Below are positions 56,118 to 64,000 of a stretch of 64,000 nt of DNA, piece after piece. Source of the stretch: an uncultured Gammaproteobacteria bacterium (GTDB lineage: Bacteria > Pseudomonadota > Gammaproteobacteria > PS1 > Pseudothioglobaceae); NCBI GenBank assembly GCA_913020715.1, contig CAJVZH010000001.1, positions 124,001 through 188,000 on the forward strand, written 5' to 3'. Below the pieces are notes generated by a model. That model was not told the origin of the DNA. It made no database searches and was given only the letters and a program-made list of their open reading frames with translations. How positions within the stretch are numbered: the first letter of the stretch is position 1; each line of letters opens with the position of its first letter. The translations under genes and the position numbers were made by a program.

Positions 56118-57320
56118 GTGACAGATTTATTACCAAGTCCTCGGTTTTCTGACAGCACGTGGAAACACATGTGTGATTATCGTTTAGCAAGATTACGCCG
56201 AATCATGGCAGAGAAAAATGTTGATTTATGCATATTGGCAAATCCGATTAGCTTGCGATACGCTATTGACTTTGATGAATACCAAGTCTTTCAGGCGCAT
56301 ATCCCCACCTGTTATTTGTTTGTACCGTTAGAGGGTCCGCTTGTCATGCACGGCGCCACTAGTCAAGAATGTCCGAATGTTACAAGCTATCAGCGCCCCC
56401 GTTTTGTCAGTCCTTTTGATGGCGGTTTTGATTTAAGTGAAAAAACCCGGCTTTTTGCCGACGACGTCAAATCGTTTCTTGGCGCTGGCCATCACAATTC
56501 TGCGCCCATTAGGATTGCGCTCGAACGATTTACGCCGTTTGCAACTCAAGAATTAGAGGCTCTGGGCTTTGAAGTGCTCGATGCAGATTGTATTGTTGAG
56601 CAAGCCAAGATCATTAAGTCTGATGCAGAGATTGAGTGCATTAAACACGCGATTGCAGTGGCAGAGTACGGCATGAAATTAATGCAAGAAAACACCAAGG
56701 CGGGCATCACTGAGCGTCAGCTCTGGTCAATCCTTCACCAAGTGAATGTTGCTAATAATGGCTGTTGGATGGAGGGCCACATGCTCTCATCCGGGCCGCG
56801 CACCAACCCTTGGTTGCAAGAGGCAACGGGGCGCGTTATTGAGCAGGGCGACATGATTGCCTTTGATACCGACCTCATTGGCCCAAGAGGCTATATGGCA
56901 GATATATCCAGATCTTGGATATGCGGCGGCGGTCTCGGAACGCAAGCGCAAAGAGACGCCTATCAGCATGCTTTTGATGAAGTAAATTTCAATATTGACA
57001 TTATTAAGCCGGGTATGGGTTTTTCTGAACTGGCTGAAAAAGCTTTTCAACGCAAAAAAATATATCAGCATAATCACTACGTTTGTGTTTATCACGGCGC
57101 AGGCCTTTCTGATGAGTATCCCAAAATATACTATCAAGACGACTGGGCTAGAGATGGTTATGACGGCATTGTAGAGCCTAATACAGTTTTATGTGTTGAA
57201 AGCTATTCAGGCGAAAAAGGCGGCACTGTCGGTGTCAAGCTTGAGCAAATGGTGTTGGTGAACGAAACCGGCACCGAGGTGTTAACGCATTATCCATTCG
57301 AAGATAGTTTAATTCAATAG
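56118..57320 (+). CDS. M24-family metallohydrolase, second DddP-like paralogue
   Basis: A 400-residue creatinase-fold protein starting at GTG 56118. Metal ligands are complete: FDTDLIGP, MADISRSW, YHGAGLSDE, VLCVES and KLEQMV. It shares SGPRTNPW and the LSDEYP/LCDEYP block with the 30458 protein but is shorter at the N-terminus and lacks the STNM segment, so it is a different subfamily. DMSP lyase, creatinase-like or peptidase activity are all possible. It ends the LysR-divergent operon. Confidence 0.78.
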   Translation: MTDLLPSPRFSDSTWKHMCDYRLARLRRIMAEKNVDLCILANPISLRYAIDFDEYQVFQAHIPTCYLFVPLEGPLVMHGATSQECPNVTSYQRPRFVSPFDGGFDLSEKTRLFADDVKSFLGAGHHNSAPIRIALERFTPFATQELEALGFEVLDADCIVEQAKIIKSDAEIECIKHAIAVAEYGMKLMQENTKAGITERQLWSILHQVNVANNGCWMEGHMLSSGPRTNPWLQEATGRVIEQGDMIAFDTDLIGPRGYMADISRSWICGGGLGTQAQRDAYQHAFDEVNFNIDIIKPGMGFSELAEKAFQRKKIYQHNHYVCVYHGAGLSDEYPKIYYQDDWARDGYDGIVEPNTVLCVESYSGEKGGTVGVKLEQMVLVNETGTEVLTHYPFEDSLIQ

Positions 57321-57482
57321 TAAGTGAACTGAACTAAAAATACCCCCTACTTTAATTCAATTAAGTCTATAATTTGTATAGATTGAATATAACTAAACAC
57401 GTCTGTGGTTTATTTTATCAGTTAATACTAGGTAAATAACCGCTGCTATAGTAATATTAACAAGATATTGAAGAGTAATAAA

Positions 57483-58619
57483 ATGGGTCTTGCGATGACA
57501 GAAACTATAAATGAATTCACTACAGTATTTTATCAAATGCATATTGATGCTGGCGCAAAAATGATGTCTTTTGCGGGCTATGACATGCCCGTTAGCTATC
57601 CACTGGGTGTAAAAAAAGAACATTTGCACACTCGCGAAAAAGCCGGCCTTTTTGATGTCTCGCACATGGGGCAAGTCAAGTTGATTGGAGAAAATGCAAA
57701 AAAAGCATTGGAGTCTTTAGTGCCGGTCGATATTATTGATTTGCCATTAATGAAGCAGCGTTACGCGATGTTTACGAACGACAAGGGTGGTGTTCTTGAC
57801 GACTTAATGGTAACTAATATTGGCAACGACAGCCTGCTGTTGGTGGTTAATGCCGGTTGCAAGCAGGCGGATTTTGCTTATTTGCAGAACGCTATTGGCA
57901 ATGAGTGTGAAGTGAAAGTGCTGGAGGATTATGCGCTACTTGCTTTGCAAGGTCCGCAAGCCGGAGATGTATTAGCAGCATTGGCGCCAGAATCCAGCGA
58001 GATGACCTTTATGACAGCTAAAACTTTGATTATTGATGGAATTGAGTATCTAGCGACGCGATCGGGCTACAGTGGCGAAGACGGCTTTGAGATTTCGGTT
58101 CATAACGACCAAGCACAACAACTAGCAAAACGTCTTTTAGCGCATGAGGCTGTTGAATGGATTGGCCTTGGAGCTAGGGATTCGCTACGTTTAGAAGCGG
58201 GCTTGTCTCTATACGGTCACGAGCTGGATACAGAGCACACACCAGTGGAGTCTTCGCTTGTTTGGGCGTTGTCAAAAGCAAGAAGATCGGACGGCTCTCG
58301 TACCGGCGGATATCCTGGTGCGATGTCTATCATGAGTCATATTGACAACGGTGTCGCACAAAAAATTGTTGGCCTTCAGCCAGAGGGCAGAGCGCCTGTT
58401 CGTGATGGTGTAGTAATCGTTGATGGTGAGGATAATGTTGTTGGCAAGGTCACCAGTGGTGGCTTCGGACCGACGACTGGCAAGCCCATTGCTATCGCTA
58501 GAGTTGAATCTGCAGTGAGTGATGGCACAAAAAAACTCTTCGCTATGGTGCGTGAGAAAAAACTTGCAGTTGAGGTGGTCAAACTGCCATTTGTAAAACC
58601 CAATTATTACCGTGGCTAA
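57483..58619 (+). CDS. gcvT: Aminomethyltransferase, glycine cleavage T-protein (GcvT)
   Basis: THF-dependent T-protein, 378 residues from ATG 57483; the track start is an upstream TTG, while the ATG has GAAGAG at good spacing. The N-terminus contains AGAKMMSFAGYDMPV, the catalytic Asp lies in DLMVTN, and GLGARDSLRLEAGLSLYGHEL is diagnostic. It makes methylene-THF and ammonia from the aminomethyl-lipoyl group of GcvH. It heads gcvTHP; no glycine riboswitch was seen upstream. Confidence 0.95.
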   Translation: MGLAMTETINEFTTVFYQMHIDAGAKMMSFAGYDMPVSYPLGVKKEHLHTREKAGLFDVSHMGQVKLIGENAKKALESLVPVDIIDLPLMKQRYAMFTNDKGGVLDDLMVTNIGNDSLLLVVNAGCKQADFAYLQNAIGNECEVKVLEDYALLALQGPQAGDVLAALAPESSEMTFMTAKTLIIDGIEYLATRSGYSGEDGFEISVHNDQAQQLAKRLLAHEAVEWIGLGARDSLRLEAGLSLYGHELDTEHTPVESSLVWALSKARRSDGSRTGGYPGAMSIMSHIDNGVAQKIVGLQPEGRAPVRDGVVIVDGEDNVVGKVTSGGFGPTTGKPIAIARVESAVSDGTKKLFAMVREKKLAVEVVKLPFVKPNYYRG

Positions 58620-58639
58620 GTGCCACACAAGGAGATGTT

Positions 58640-59011
58640 ATGACAATTAAATATTCAGAAGATCACGAGTGGGTCGAGCTTTCGAAAGATGGAGTGGTGA
58701 CTGTTGGTATCACAGAGTTTGCCCAAGAGCAACTCGGTGATTTGGTTTTTATTGAATTGCCAGACGTGAGTGATGAAGTCAGCCAAGGCGACAACATTTG
58801 TGTCATTGAGTCTGTGAAAGCAGCTTCAGACTTGATTGCGCCTGTTTCTGGCGAGCTTATAGAGGTCAACGATCGTCTTAATGATGAGCCGGAATTGGCT
58901 TCTGAAGATCCATTAGCAGAGGGCTGGTTTGTCAAAATACAACTTTCCGACACCTCTGAGTTTGACGCCCTAATGGATGGGGCGGCTTACCAAGAATTTA
59001 TTGAAGAATAA
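58640..59011 (+). CDS. gcvH: Glycine cleavage H-protein (GcvH)
   Basis: Lipoyl carrier of 123 residues. The lipoylated lysine is Lys60 in VIESVKAASD, and EDHEWV and AEGWFVKI are standard. A good Shine-Dalgarno (AAGGAG) precedes the ATG. It lies 20 bases after gcvT and 12 before gcvP. Confidence 0.97.
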   Translation: MTIKYSEDHEWVELSKDGVVTVGITEFAQEQLGDLVFIELPDVSDEVSQGDNICVIESVKAASDLIAPVSGELIEVNDRLNDEPELASEDPLAEGWFVKIQLSDTSEFDALMDGAAYQEFIEE

Positions 59012-59023
59012 AGAGAGAAAAAC

Positions 59024-61876
59024 ATGAGTGAAAAGATTGAAGCCCTATTAAATAACGACGTTTTTGCTGATAGACATATTGGCTCTTCAGCGGTCCAAAA
59101 GCAGCAGATGCTTGATTATTTGGGTGTGGACGATATGGAGTGCTTATTAGAGCAAGTTGTCCCTGGTAATATTCGCCGAAAATCGGAAATGAATATTGAC
59201 GAAGGGCTTTCAGAGCTTACAGCACTCAAAAAATTGAGAAATTTGGCAAGAGAAAACAAGCGCCTTAAATCTTTTATCGGCCAAGGCTATTACAATACCA
59301 TCACGCCACCGGTTATCCAGCGCAATATTTTAGAAAATCCTGCATGGTATACGGCTTATACGCCTTATCAGGCTGAAATTTCTCAAGGCCGTATGGAGGC
59401 AATGATCAATTTTCAGACGATGGTTGCAGACCTGACTGGTTTGCCACTTGCTAACGCCTCGATGCTTGATGAGGCGACTGCCTGTGCTGAGGCAATGAGC
59501 CTCTGCAAAAGGGTAAGTAAGTCTAAAAGCAACACATTTTTTGTTGCCAGTGATTGTCACCCAGGAAATATTGAGTTAGTTCAAACCCGAGCCAAGCCAC
59601 TGAATATTGAGATTGTTATTGGCAACCCGTTAAACGACCTTGAGTCGCTCGATGTATTTGGTGTTCTGCTGCAGTACCCAAACACCTATGGTGGCTATTA
59701 CGATTATTCAAACATCATTGAAACCGCTCACAACAACAAGGCGCTGGTTGCAGTGAGTGCCGATTTATTGGCTTTGACACTGTTAAAGCCACCAGGAGAA
59801 ATGGGCGCCGATATTGCTATTGGCAACACTCAAAGATTTGGCGTGCCGTTGGGTTATGGTGGCCCACATGCGGCCTACATGTCCACTCGAGACGAGCATA
59901 AGAGAGCTTTGCCAGGCCGTATTATTGGCCTTTCTATTGATAGCAATGGAAATCCAGCTTATCGTTTGGCTTTGCAAACACGCGAGCAACACATTCGTCG
60001 TGAAAAAGCGACGAGTAATATTTGTACTGCACAGGCGTTGTTGGCTATTATGGCGGGCATGTACGCCGTTTATAACGGCGCTGACGGCCTAATTAAAGTG
60101 GCACAAAGGGTGTTCCGCTATACGGCTGTATTTGCAGACGGCATTAAGCAGTTGGACCTTGAGGTTACTAACGAGACATTTTTCGATACCATTGCTATCA
60201 ATGTTGACGACTCGAGCGAGATCATTAAGCGGGCCGAAGCTGCTGGCTATAATATTAACCCTGTTTCCGCCACGATGGTGTCGGTAGCGTTTGACGAGCT
60301 ATCCACGCCTGAAGATATTGAAGCTTTATGGGGCGTCTTTAGTAAAAATTCTGATCTTAGTGCGCAAAGTGTTTTTGAAAAAAATACCAGTGAGATCAGT
60401 GAAGCACTGGCGAGAACATCACGATTCTTAACAAACGAGGTTTTCTCTTCTCATCATTCTGAAACACAAATGATGCGCTATCTGCGCCATTTGGCGGATA
60501 AGGATTTAGCACTTGATCGTGCGATGATTCCGTTGGGTTCGTGCACAATGAAACTCAATGCAGCCGCTGAACTAATTCCAATTTCTTGGCCGGAATTCTC
60601 CCAGATTCACCCTTATGTGCCTCTTGATCAAGTTCCGGGCTATCATCAAATGATTGACGAGTTAGAGCGGATGCTATGCGAGGCAACGGGCTACGATGCT
60701 ATTTCATTGCAACCGAATTCTGGCGCTCAAGGTGAATATGCAGGTCTTTTGGCTATCAGTGCTTACCACCATTCTCGTGGCGATGATCAGCGCAATATTT
60801 GCCTCATACCAGCCTCTGCCCATGGCACCAACCCAGCTTCTGCACAAATGGCAGGAATGAAGGTGGTGGTCGTAAAAACAGCAGATAACGGCAATATTGA
60901 CTTAATTGACTTGGCGAGCAAGTGCGAGAAGCATCAAGAAAGTTTAGCCGCGATTATGATTACCTATCCGTCGACACACGGTATTTTTGAAGAAGATGTC
61001 AGGGAGGTGTGTGAGATGATTCACCAAGCTGGCGGCCAAGTTTATATTGATGGTGCCAACATGAATGCTATGGTTGGCGTTGCTGCGCCTGGAGAGTTTG
61101 GTGGTGATGTTTCACATCTTAATTTACACAAAACCTTTGCTATACCGCATGGTGGCGGTGGTCCGGGTGTGGGGCCGATTGGTGTTAAGCAGCATTTGGT
61201 TGAGTTTTTACCAACAACGCCTATTAAAGAGACAACAGCGGGCAGTGTTTCAGGTGCGCCATGGGGTTCGGCAAGCATTCTACCAGTCAGCTGGATGTAT
61301 ATTTCAATGCTGGGAAAAGAGGGTTTGTACCAAGCAACAGCCAATGCTATATTAAATGCCAACTATATGGCAACACGTTTGGCCGAATATTACCCACTCC
61401 TTTATACGGGTAAGAACGGTCGAGTGGCCCACGAATGTATTGTTGATTTGCGCCCAATTAAAGATGAGGTAGGCATTAGTGTTGATGACGTTGCGAAGCG
61501 TTTAATTGACTATGGGTTTCATGCACCAACCATGTCTTTTCCTGTACCGGGCACGCTCATGATTGAGCCAACAGAATCTGAATCATTGGAGGAGTTGGAT
61601 CGTTTTTGCGATGCGATGATTCGCATCAGACAGGAGATAAAACGTATTGAAGTGGGCGAGTGGCCTGTGGACGATAATCCGCTAATCAACGCTCCCCATA
61701 CGATAGAACTGGTAACATCTTCCTCATGGAATTGTTCTTACTCGAGAGAAGACGCCGCCTATCCGGTAAGGAGCTTGCAAAAGGGCAAGTACTGGCCGCC
61801 TGTTGCTCGAGTTGACAATGTTTATGGAGATAAGAATTTAATTTGCTCATGTCCAAGTTTGGATACGTATACATGA
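59024..61876 (+). CDS. gcvP: Glycine dehydrogenase (decarboxylating), P-protein (GcvP)
   Basis: Single-chain P-protein of 950 residues, joining the two halves that are separate in some bacteria. Conserved blocks are [32 protein letters not shown] and the PLP lysine in [17 protein letters not shown] (about Lys703). It decarboxylates glycine onto GcvH. It would dispose of glycine from demethylated betaines. Normal length and intact. Confidence 0.97.
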   Translation: MSEKIEALLNNDVFADRHIGSSAVQKQQMLDYLGVDDMECLLEQVVPGNIRRKSEMNIDEGLSELTALKKLRNLARENKRLKSFIGQGYYNTITPPVIQRNILENPAWYTAYTPYQAEISQGRMEAMINFQTMVADLTGLPLANASMLDEATACAEAMSLCKRVSKSKSNTFFVASDCHPGNIELVQTRAKPLNIEIVIGNPLNDLESLDVFGVLLQYPNTYGGYYDYSNIIETAHNNKALVAVSADLLALTLLKPPGEMGADIAIGNTQRFGVPLGYGGPHAAYMSTRDEHKRALPGRIIGLSIDSNGNPAYRLALQTREQHIRREKATSNICTAQALLAIMAGMYAVYNGADGLIKVAQRVFRYTAVFADGIKQLDLEVTNETFFDTIAINVDDSSEIIKRAEAAGYNINPVSATMVSVAFDELSTPEDIEALWGVFSKNSDLSAQSVFEKNTSEISEALARTSRFLTNEVFSSHHSETQMMRYLRHLADKDLALDRAMIPLGSCTMKLNAAAELIPISWPEFSQIHPYVPLDQVPGYHQMIDELERMLCEATGYDAISLQPNSGAQGEYAGLLAISAYHHSRGDDQRNICLIPASAHGTNPASAQMAGMKVVVVKTADNGNIDLIDLASKCEKHQESLAAIMITYPSTHGIFEEDVREVCEMIHQAGGQVYIDGANMNAMVGVAAPGEFGGDVSHLNLHKTFAIPHGGGGPGVGPIGVKQHLVEFLPTTPIKETTAGSVSGAPWGSASILPVSWMYISMLGKEGLYQATANAILNANYMATRLAEYYPLLYTGKNGRVAHECIVDLRPIKDEVGISVDDVAKRLIDYGFHAPTMSFPVPGTLMIEPTESESLEELDRFCDAMIRIRQEIKRIEVGEWPVDDNPLINAPHTIELVTSSSWNCSYSREDAAYPVRSLQKGKYWPPVARVDNVYGDKNLICSCPSLDTYT

Positions 61877-61902
61877 GTTAGATTCGCAACAACAGGGTTA
61901 GC

Positions 61903-62418
61903 ATGAAGTCGATTGTTATAAGTGTATTGGGTAATGATAAGCCAGGTTTGATAGACGGCCTATCGAGTATCGTTGATTTGCATCAAGGTGACTGGGTAGA
62001 AAGCAGGATGTCGAAGATTGAAGGTAAGTTTGCCGGCATTCTCAGAATTAATGTGCCTGACAAGAATTTACAATCTCTTGTGGAGGGCTTGGCTGGTGCT
62101 GATCTTGGTTTGTCTATTGCTTGTGAAGAAGTGCAACCCCCTGCCAAACTTTCTAGATTCAAGAGTTACAATATTGAGTTGATCGGCAATAATCACAGCG
62201 GCATTATTAGGCAGTTGTCACACGTCTTGGCTAACCTGGGTGCCAATCTAGAAGAGATGCAAACCGAAGTCATTGATGGCTCCATGTCTGGCGAAAAGCT
62301 TTTCAAGGCAGCGATTCATCTGGAACTTCCTATTGGCGTGAATGAAGACTTCGTTAGAGCCAAGTTGGAACAAATTGCTAATGAGATGATGGTCGAAATC
62401 TACAGTTACGAAGACTAA
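61903..62418 (+). CDS. gcvR: GcvR-like ACT-domain regulator
   Basis: A 171-residue protein with two ACT domains (SIVISVLGNDKPGLIDGLSSIV and NIELIGNNHSGIIRQLSHVLA) and no DNA-binding domain. In E. coli GcvR binds glycine and inhibits the activator GcvA. Position 26 bases after gcvP fits a role in glycine-cleavage control. No gcvA is visible in the window, so a different partner or a more general ACT function is possible. Confidence 0.82.
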   Translation: MKSIVISVLGNDKPGLIDGLSSIVDLHQGDWVESRMSKIEGKFAGILRINVPDKNLQSLVEGLAGADLGLSIACEEVQPPAKLSRFKSYNIELIGNNHSGIIRQLSHVLANLGANLEEMQTEVIDGSMSGEKLFKAAIHLELPIGVNEDFVRAKLEQIANEMMVEIYSYED

Positions 62419-62454
62419 AGACCTTACAGCTTCAGCAAAAACAATCCAATAATA

Positions 62455-63354
62455 TTAATGCACTATTGGCGCGTGTTTTTTGCGCGTAGCCAAGCCTTGC
62501 ATAGTAATAGCACCAAGCATTATCAAGCCGCCAATTAGGGTGTTCAAATCAGGCACTTCGTTTATGCCGATAATCGGCAACCAAGCCCAAAAAATACCCA
62601 CTACCACTTCTAGTAATGAGAGCAAAACAAGCTCTGCAGCCGGTAAATATTTTGCACCCAGGCCGTAAAGAACCAAGCCAGCGCCAACAATCACACCGTG
62701 AGCCACACTTAATTTAATATTTATTTCCGGCATGACAAAGGTTAGGTCATCACTTGCCAAAACCAATGCGCAAGTCACCACAATCCCCATAAGGCCAGAA
62801 AGGGCTGGGGTTAATAATTTTGGGGTTTCTGGATTATGTCGGATAGTAATTGTGTACATGGCAAAACAGAATGCGGTAAACATTCCGTATAGGGCGCCAA
62901 TAATTGTATTGGAGCTCTCCACGTTCCAAACCATAACAACCACACCAAAAATAACGATAAACATGTTGACAACGGTGGTTCGACTGAGTTTTTCTGAAAG
63001 CAGCAAATAACCAAATACTGCAGAAAAAAGAGGCGCAAGAGCAAGCATGAGTAAAGTGATTGCTACGGTTGTAATGGTTAGCGAATAGATAAAGCCAAAC
63101 ATGGCCATCATGAGTAATATGGCGCCAGAAATGGCCCAGCGATCAATGCGTTTAAAATTGGCTAAAAATTCCTGTCTATCACGCAATAATATATAAAGCA
63201 TGATTGTTGCAAAAATGGCAAAACCTCGATAAAAAAGATAAAGGAGTTTGTAGTTCTCTGCATTCTCCATATGACGCACAATGGGGGCGCCGAAACTCCA
63301 GACAATGCCTGATAGGCACACGAGTATAAAGCCTAGTAAGTATTTGTTCTGCAT
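62455..63354 (-). CDS. EamA/DMT-family transporter
   Basis: A 299-residue inner-membrane protein with ten predicted hydrophobic helices arranged as two EamA repeats. Each repeat has a characteristic end near FGYLLLSEKLSR and FWAWLPIIGINEV. Such transporters usually export amino acids or other metabolites; the substrate is unknown. It is convergent with gcvR and divergent from the hydantoinase-like gene. Confidence 0.85.
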   Translation of the reverse strand: MQNKYLLGFILVCLSGIVWSFGAPIVRHMENAENYKLLYLFYRGFAIFATIMLYILLRDRQEFLANFKRIDRWAISGAILLMMAMFGFIYSLTITTVAITLLMLALAPLFSAVFGYLLLSEKLSRTTVVNMFIVIFGVVVMVWNVESSNTIIGALYGMFTAFCFAMYTITIRHNPETPKLLTPALSGLMGIVVTCALVLASDDLTFVMPEINIKLSVAHGVIVGAGLVLYGLGAKYLPAAELVLLSLLEVVVGIFWAWLPIIGINEVPDLNTLIGGLIMLGAITMQGLATRKKHAPIVH

Positions 63355-63595
63355 TTAACTCTCCGTTTAGACATCAGAGCAGATGTCGTTGATTCGGGCA
63401 TTTTGTTCCTAATGGGGTAAACTGTCCAATGAAATTTTTTGACAACAGTTATCGGGTTTTTCGATTTTAAAGTGCTTATTTTGACTTTGGCTGGTCTTGA
63501 GTGGGACTTGTGGTTTAATGGGGCGATAAACAAGCAATAAAGCACTGGCGCGTAGGTTTTGAAATATACTATCCGTGTTAAATAAAACAAGTTGT

Positions 63596-64000
63596 ATGAA
63601 TTCACACACTCCATCAAAAGATAATCGCTGGCAATTTTGGGTTGATCGCGGCGGCACTTTTACCGATATTATCGGTCGCAAGCCAGGCGGCGAGCTTTTA
63701 ACGCATAAGTTGCTCTCTGAAAATCCTGCGCAATATCCGGACGCTGCTATTCAAGGCATTCGCGATCTGCTGAATTTAACTCAAGAGCAGGCCATCCCAA
63801 TGGCTGACATTGGCGCCATAAAAATGGGCACCACGGTTGCTACCAATGCCCTACTTGAGCGTCAAGGAGAGAAGACTTTATTGGCTATTAGTAAGGGCTT
63901 TAAAGATATTTTGCGTATTGGTTATCAGAATCGACCGAAACTCTTTGCACTGGATATTGAGCTTGCCGAAATGCTGTATACCGATGTTATTGAAATTGAT
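63596..64000 (+). CDS. Hydantoinase A / 5-oxoprolinase-family protein (N-terminal part)
   Basis: An open frame of 135 codons from ATG 63596 runs off the right edge and is missing from the ORF track. It contains WVDRGGTFTDIIGRKPGG and KMGTTVATNALLERQGEKT, the nucleotide-binding signature of the HyuA/OplA family (ATP-dependent amidohydrolases acting on hydantoins, 5-oxoproline or acetone-type substrates). Length and C-terminal domain are unknown. N-methylhydantoinase would suit the methylated-amine theme, but this is speculation. Confidence 0.85.
   Translation, partial: MNSHTPSKDNRWQFWVDRGGTFTDIIGRKPGGELLTHKLLSENPAQYPDAAIQGIRDLLNLTQEQAIPMADIGAIKMGTTVATNALLERQGEKTLLAISKGFKDILRIGYQNRPKLFALDIELAEMLYTDVIEID

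Noticed and set aside
57321-57482. Possible glycine riboswitch upstream of gcvT
   Set aside because: The leader is short and A/T-rich, and I could not find the conserved tandem aptamer core; only a small CTATA/TATAG inverted repeat is present.
63559-63587. Promoter for the hydantoinase-like gene
   Set aside because: TATACT at 63565 and TTGAAA at 63559 do not pair at a usable distance, and no other combination was convincing.

Overview
The window reads as a chromosomal segment of a gammaproteobacterium, most likely a marine planktonic heterotroph. The basis is a proton-type F1Fo ATP synthase operon in enterobacterial gene order, a dprA-smg-topA block, an rpmH-rnpA-yidD-yidC block, gcvTHP followed by a GcvR-like gene, and a large gene set for methylated compatible solutes (carnitine, hydroxyproline betaine, possibly DMSP). 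No genus is assigned. No rRNA, tRNA, CRISPR array, insertion sequence or prophage was seen.

Positions 1-19.9 kb are mostly housekeeping. A gene fragment (possibly NAD-glutamate dehydrogenase) runs off the left edge. Then come atpIBEFHAGDC; on the minus strand a short MGMT-type gene, kdsC, a TauD-like dioxygenase, yidC, yidD, rnpA and rpmH; on the plus strand dprA, smg, topA, trpF and trpB (no trpA); and an LplT-like transporter with a PlsC-like acyltransferase, closed by a terminator hairpin. dnaA and oriC are not next to rpmH here.

Positions 19.9-28.6 kb hold a carnitine module: MttB-superfamily methyltransferase 1, a fused L-carnitine dehydrogenase/thioesterase (CdhA-CdhB type), a BKACE dehydrocarnitine cleavage enzyme (CdhC type), a divergent GlxA/AraC-type regulator (CdhR type) and acetoacetyl-CoA synthetase. 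Together they would convert carnitine to glycine betaine plus acetoacetyl-CoA. A ureohydrolase follows.

Positions 28.6-49.1 kb appear to be a hydroxyproline-betaine / hydroxyproline region. A degraded C-terminal piece of a dimethylglycine/sarcosine dehydrogenase-type protein lies just before MttB 2. MttB 2 is followed by a DddP-like M24 hydrolase, an MDR oxidoreductase, an HpbD-like epimerase and a second enolase-superfamily enzyme. An eight-gene minus-strand operon carries MttB 3, a GntR regulator, two SDRs, a DapA-family enzyme, an aldehyde dehydrogenase, a DAO-type flavoenzyme and a cupin. It is preceded by a clear promoter with a perfect GntR-like palindrome at the predicted transcription start. 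The divergent plus operon has an aldehyde dehydrogenase, a degenerate M19 dipeptidase homologue, two proteins of unknown function and an Ldh/DpkA-type imine reductase. None of the three MttB homologues has a corrinoid protein or corrinoid activase beside it, and no Rieske demethylase is present; this is the most unusual aspect of the window.

Positions 49.1-57.3 kb carry an FrhB-like iron-sulfur flavoprotein, a third enolase-superfamily enzyme, a LysR regulator and an unassigned five-gene operon (class II aldolase, 2OG oxygenase, beta-hydroxyacid dehydrogenase, 2-hydroxyacid dehydrogenase, second M24 protein). Positions 57.5-62.4 kb are gcvT-gcvH-gcvP-gcvR, a plausible sink for glycine and one-carbon units from betaine demethylation. 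An EamA exporter and the start of a hydantoinase/oxoprolinase gene end the window.

Functions were assigned by reading motifs and recalling families; no database search was run.
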